From NCBI GenBank assembly GCA_036009105.1, contig DASYMJ010000279.1, positions 1 through 5,693 of the forward strand: 5,693 bases of DNA, in the 5' to 3' direction. The stretch comes from JAFAVZ01 sp036009105 (lineage in GTDB: Bacteria; Acidobacteriota; Thermoanaerobaculia; Gp7-AA8). This document shows, piece after piece, positions 5,077 to 5,693 of the stretch. The notes beneath the pieces were generated by a model. It searched no databases. It was not told the DNA's origin and was given only the letters and a program-made list of their open reading frames with translations. Numbering within the stretch: position 1 is the first letter of the stretch; each line of letters starts with the position of its first letter. The translations under genes were made by a program, and so were the position numbers.

Positions 5077-5693
5077 ATGCCCATCCGACTGGGGACGCAG
5101 GGCTGGAACTACGACGGGTGGGTGGGGCCGTTCTACCCGCCCGGCTCGCGCGCGGCCGACTACCTCTCCCTCTACGCGCGGGCGTTCGACGCCGTGGAGG
5201 TGGACTCGACGTTCTACGCCATTCCGAGCGCGAAGACGGTGCGCGACTGGGCGGCGCGGGTACCTGCCGGGTTCACGTTCGCCCTCAAGCTGCCGAAGGA
5301 GATCTCGCACGAGAACCGCCTCTCCGACCCGGCCGGGCTCGCGCCGCGGTTCTTCGATCGCGCCCGCGAGCTCGGCGGGAAACTCGGCCCCATCCTCGTC
5401 CAGCTCGGGCCGGACTTTACGCCGGCCGAGCGGCCCGCGCTGGCCGGGTTCCTCTCCCTGCTGCCGCGCGACCTGCAATTCGCGGTCGAGTTCCGGCAGC
5501 GCGGCTGGATCGACCAGGACGTGCTCGCGCTCCTGGCCGACCACAACGTCGCCCTCACCCTCACCGACGCGCGCTGGATTCCCCGCAAGACCATGCTCGC
5601 GCTGGCAGAGCAGCCGACGGCCGATTTCGCGTACGTGCGCTGGATGGGACCGAACCGCGACATCGTCGACTACTCGCGCATCCAGTTCGACCG
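5077..5693 (+). CDS. DUF72 (YecE-like) TIM-barrel family protein, 3' truncated
   Basis: ATG 5077 opens a frame that runs off the window end after 205 codons; full family members are usually about 240-290 residues, so a modest C-terminal part is missing. The N-terminus RLGTQGWNYDGWVGPFYP, VEVDSTFY (residues 40-47), PAGFTFALKLPKEISH, ILVQLGPDF and FAVEFRQRGW (135-144) together match the DUF72 pattern of conserved blocks. This cytosolic family adopts a TIM-barrel-like fold, but its biochemical role is not established. No signal peptide is present. The 44-nt gap from the preceding gene holds no clear Shine-Dalgarno or terminator, so co-transcription cannot be excluded. The gene is probably unrelated in function to the secretion genes. 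Confidence 0.92.
   Translation, partial: MPIRLGTQGWNYDGWVGPFYPPGSRAADYLSLYARAFDAVEVDSTFYAIPSAKTVRDWAARVPAGFTFALKLPKEISHENRLSDPAGLAPRFFDRARELGGKLGPILVQLGPDFTPAERPALAGFLSLLPRDLQFAVEFRQRGWIDQDVLALLADHNVALTLTDARWIPRKTMLALAEQPTADFAYVRWMGPNRDIVDYSRIQFD

Overview
The window is GC-rich, and all genes that can be supported lie on the + strand. It shows part of a type II secretion / type IV pilus-like assembly locus, followed by a thioredoxin-fold-like exported protein and the start of a DUF72 (YecE-type) gene. A secretin with N-terminal TPRs and a C-terminal cohesin-like domain, preceded by a proline-rich PilP/GspC-like protein and followed by several short pseudopilins, is a layout I associate with Acidobacteriota. 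The GC-rich codon use fits that group (for example Vicinamibacteria). This placement is an inference; no rRNA or other marker gene is present.

Layout: 1-312 is the 3' end of a periplasmic PilP/GspC-like component. 394-2877 is a single secretin reading frame encoding lipoprotein signal, TPRs, STN/N0, N1, secretin barrel, Pro/Gln/Asn-rich linker and cohesin-like domain. It is cut at codon 114 by an in-frame amber TAG (733-735). The frame is otherwise open, and the TPR region continues directly past the stop. The 2878-2964 spacer carries heptanucleotide repeats (CTGACAA x3) with an imperfect inverted copy upstream. 2965-3438, 3444-3872 and 3850-4494 encode three consecutive pseudopilin-like proteins with prepilin peptidase sites. 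4502-5032 encodes an exported protein that looks like a thioredoxin fold without a CxxC. 5077 to the window end is a DUF72 gene running off the edge.

How the genes work together: the secretin would form the outer-membrane ring, the upstream PilP/GspC-like protein would link it to the inner-membrane platform, and the pseudopilins would assemble into the periplasmic pseudopilus. The genes are tightly packed (a 23-nt overlap, and 5-nt and 7-nt gaps), which suggests one operon from the secretin, or further upstream, to about 5032.

The most notable points are the amber codon splitting the secretin, the absence of the conserved Glu+5 from the third pseudopilin, the heptamer repeat occupying the ribosome-binding position of the first pseudopilin, and a calcium-loop-like motif in the protein encoded just before a cohesin-bearing secretin. 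I did not find a clearly novel system. This looks like a known class of secretion locus with some unusual details.
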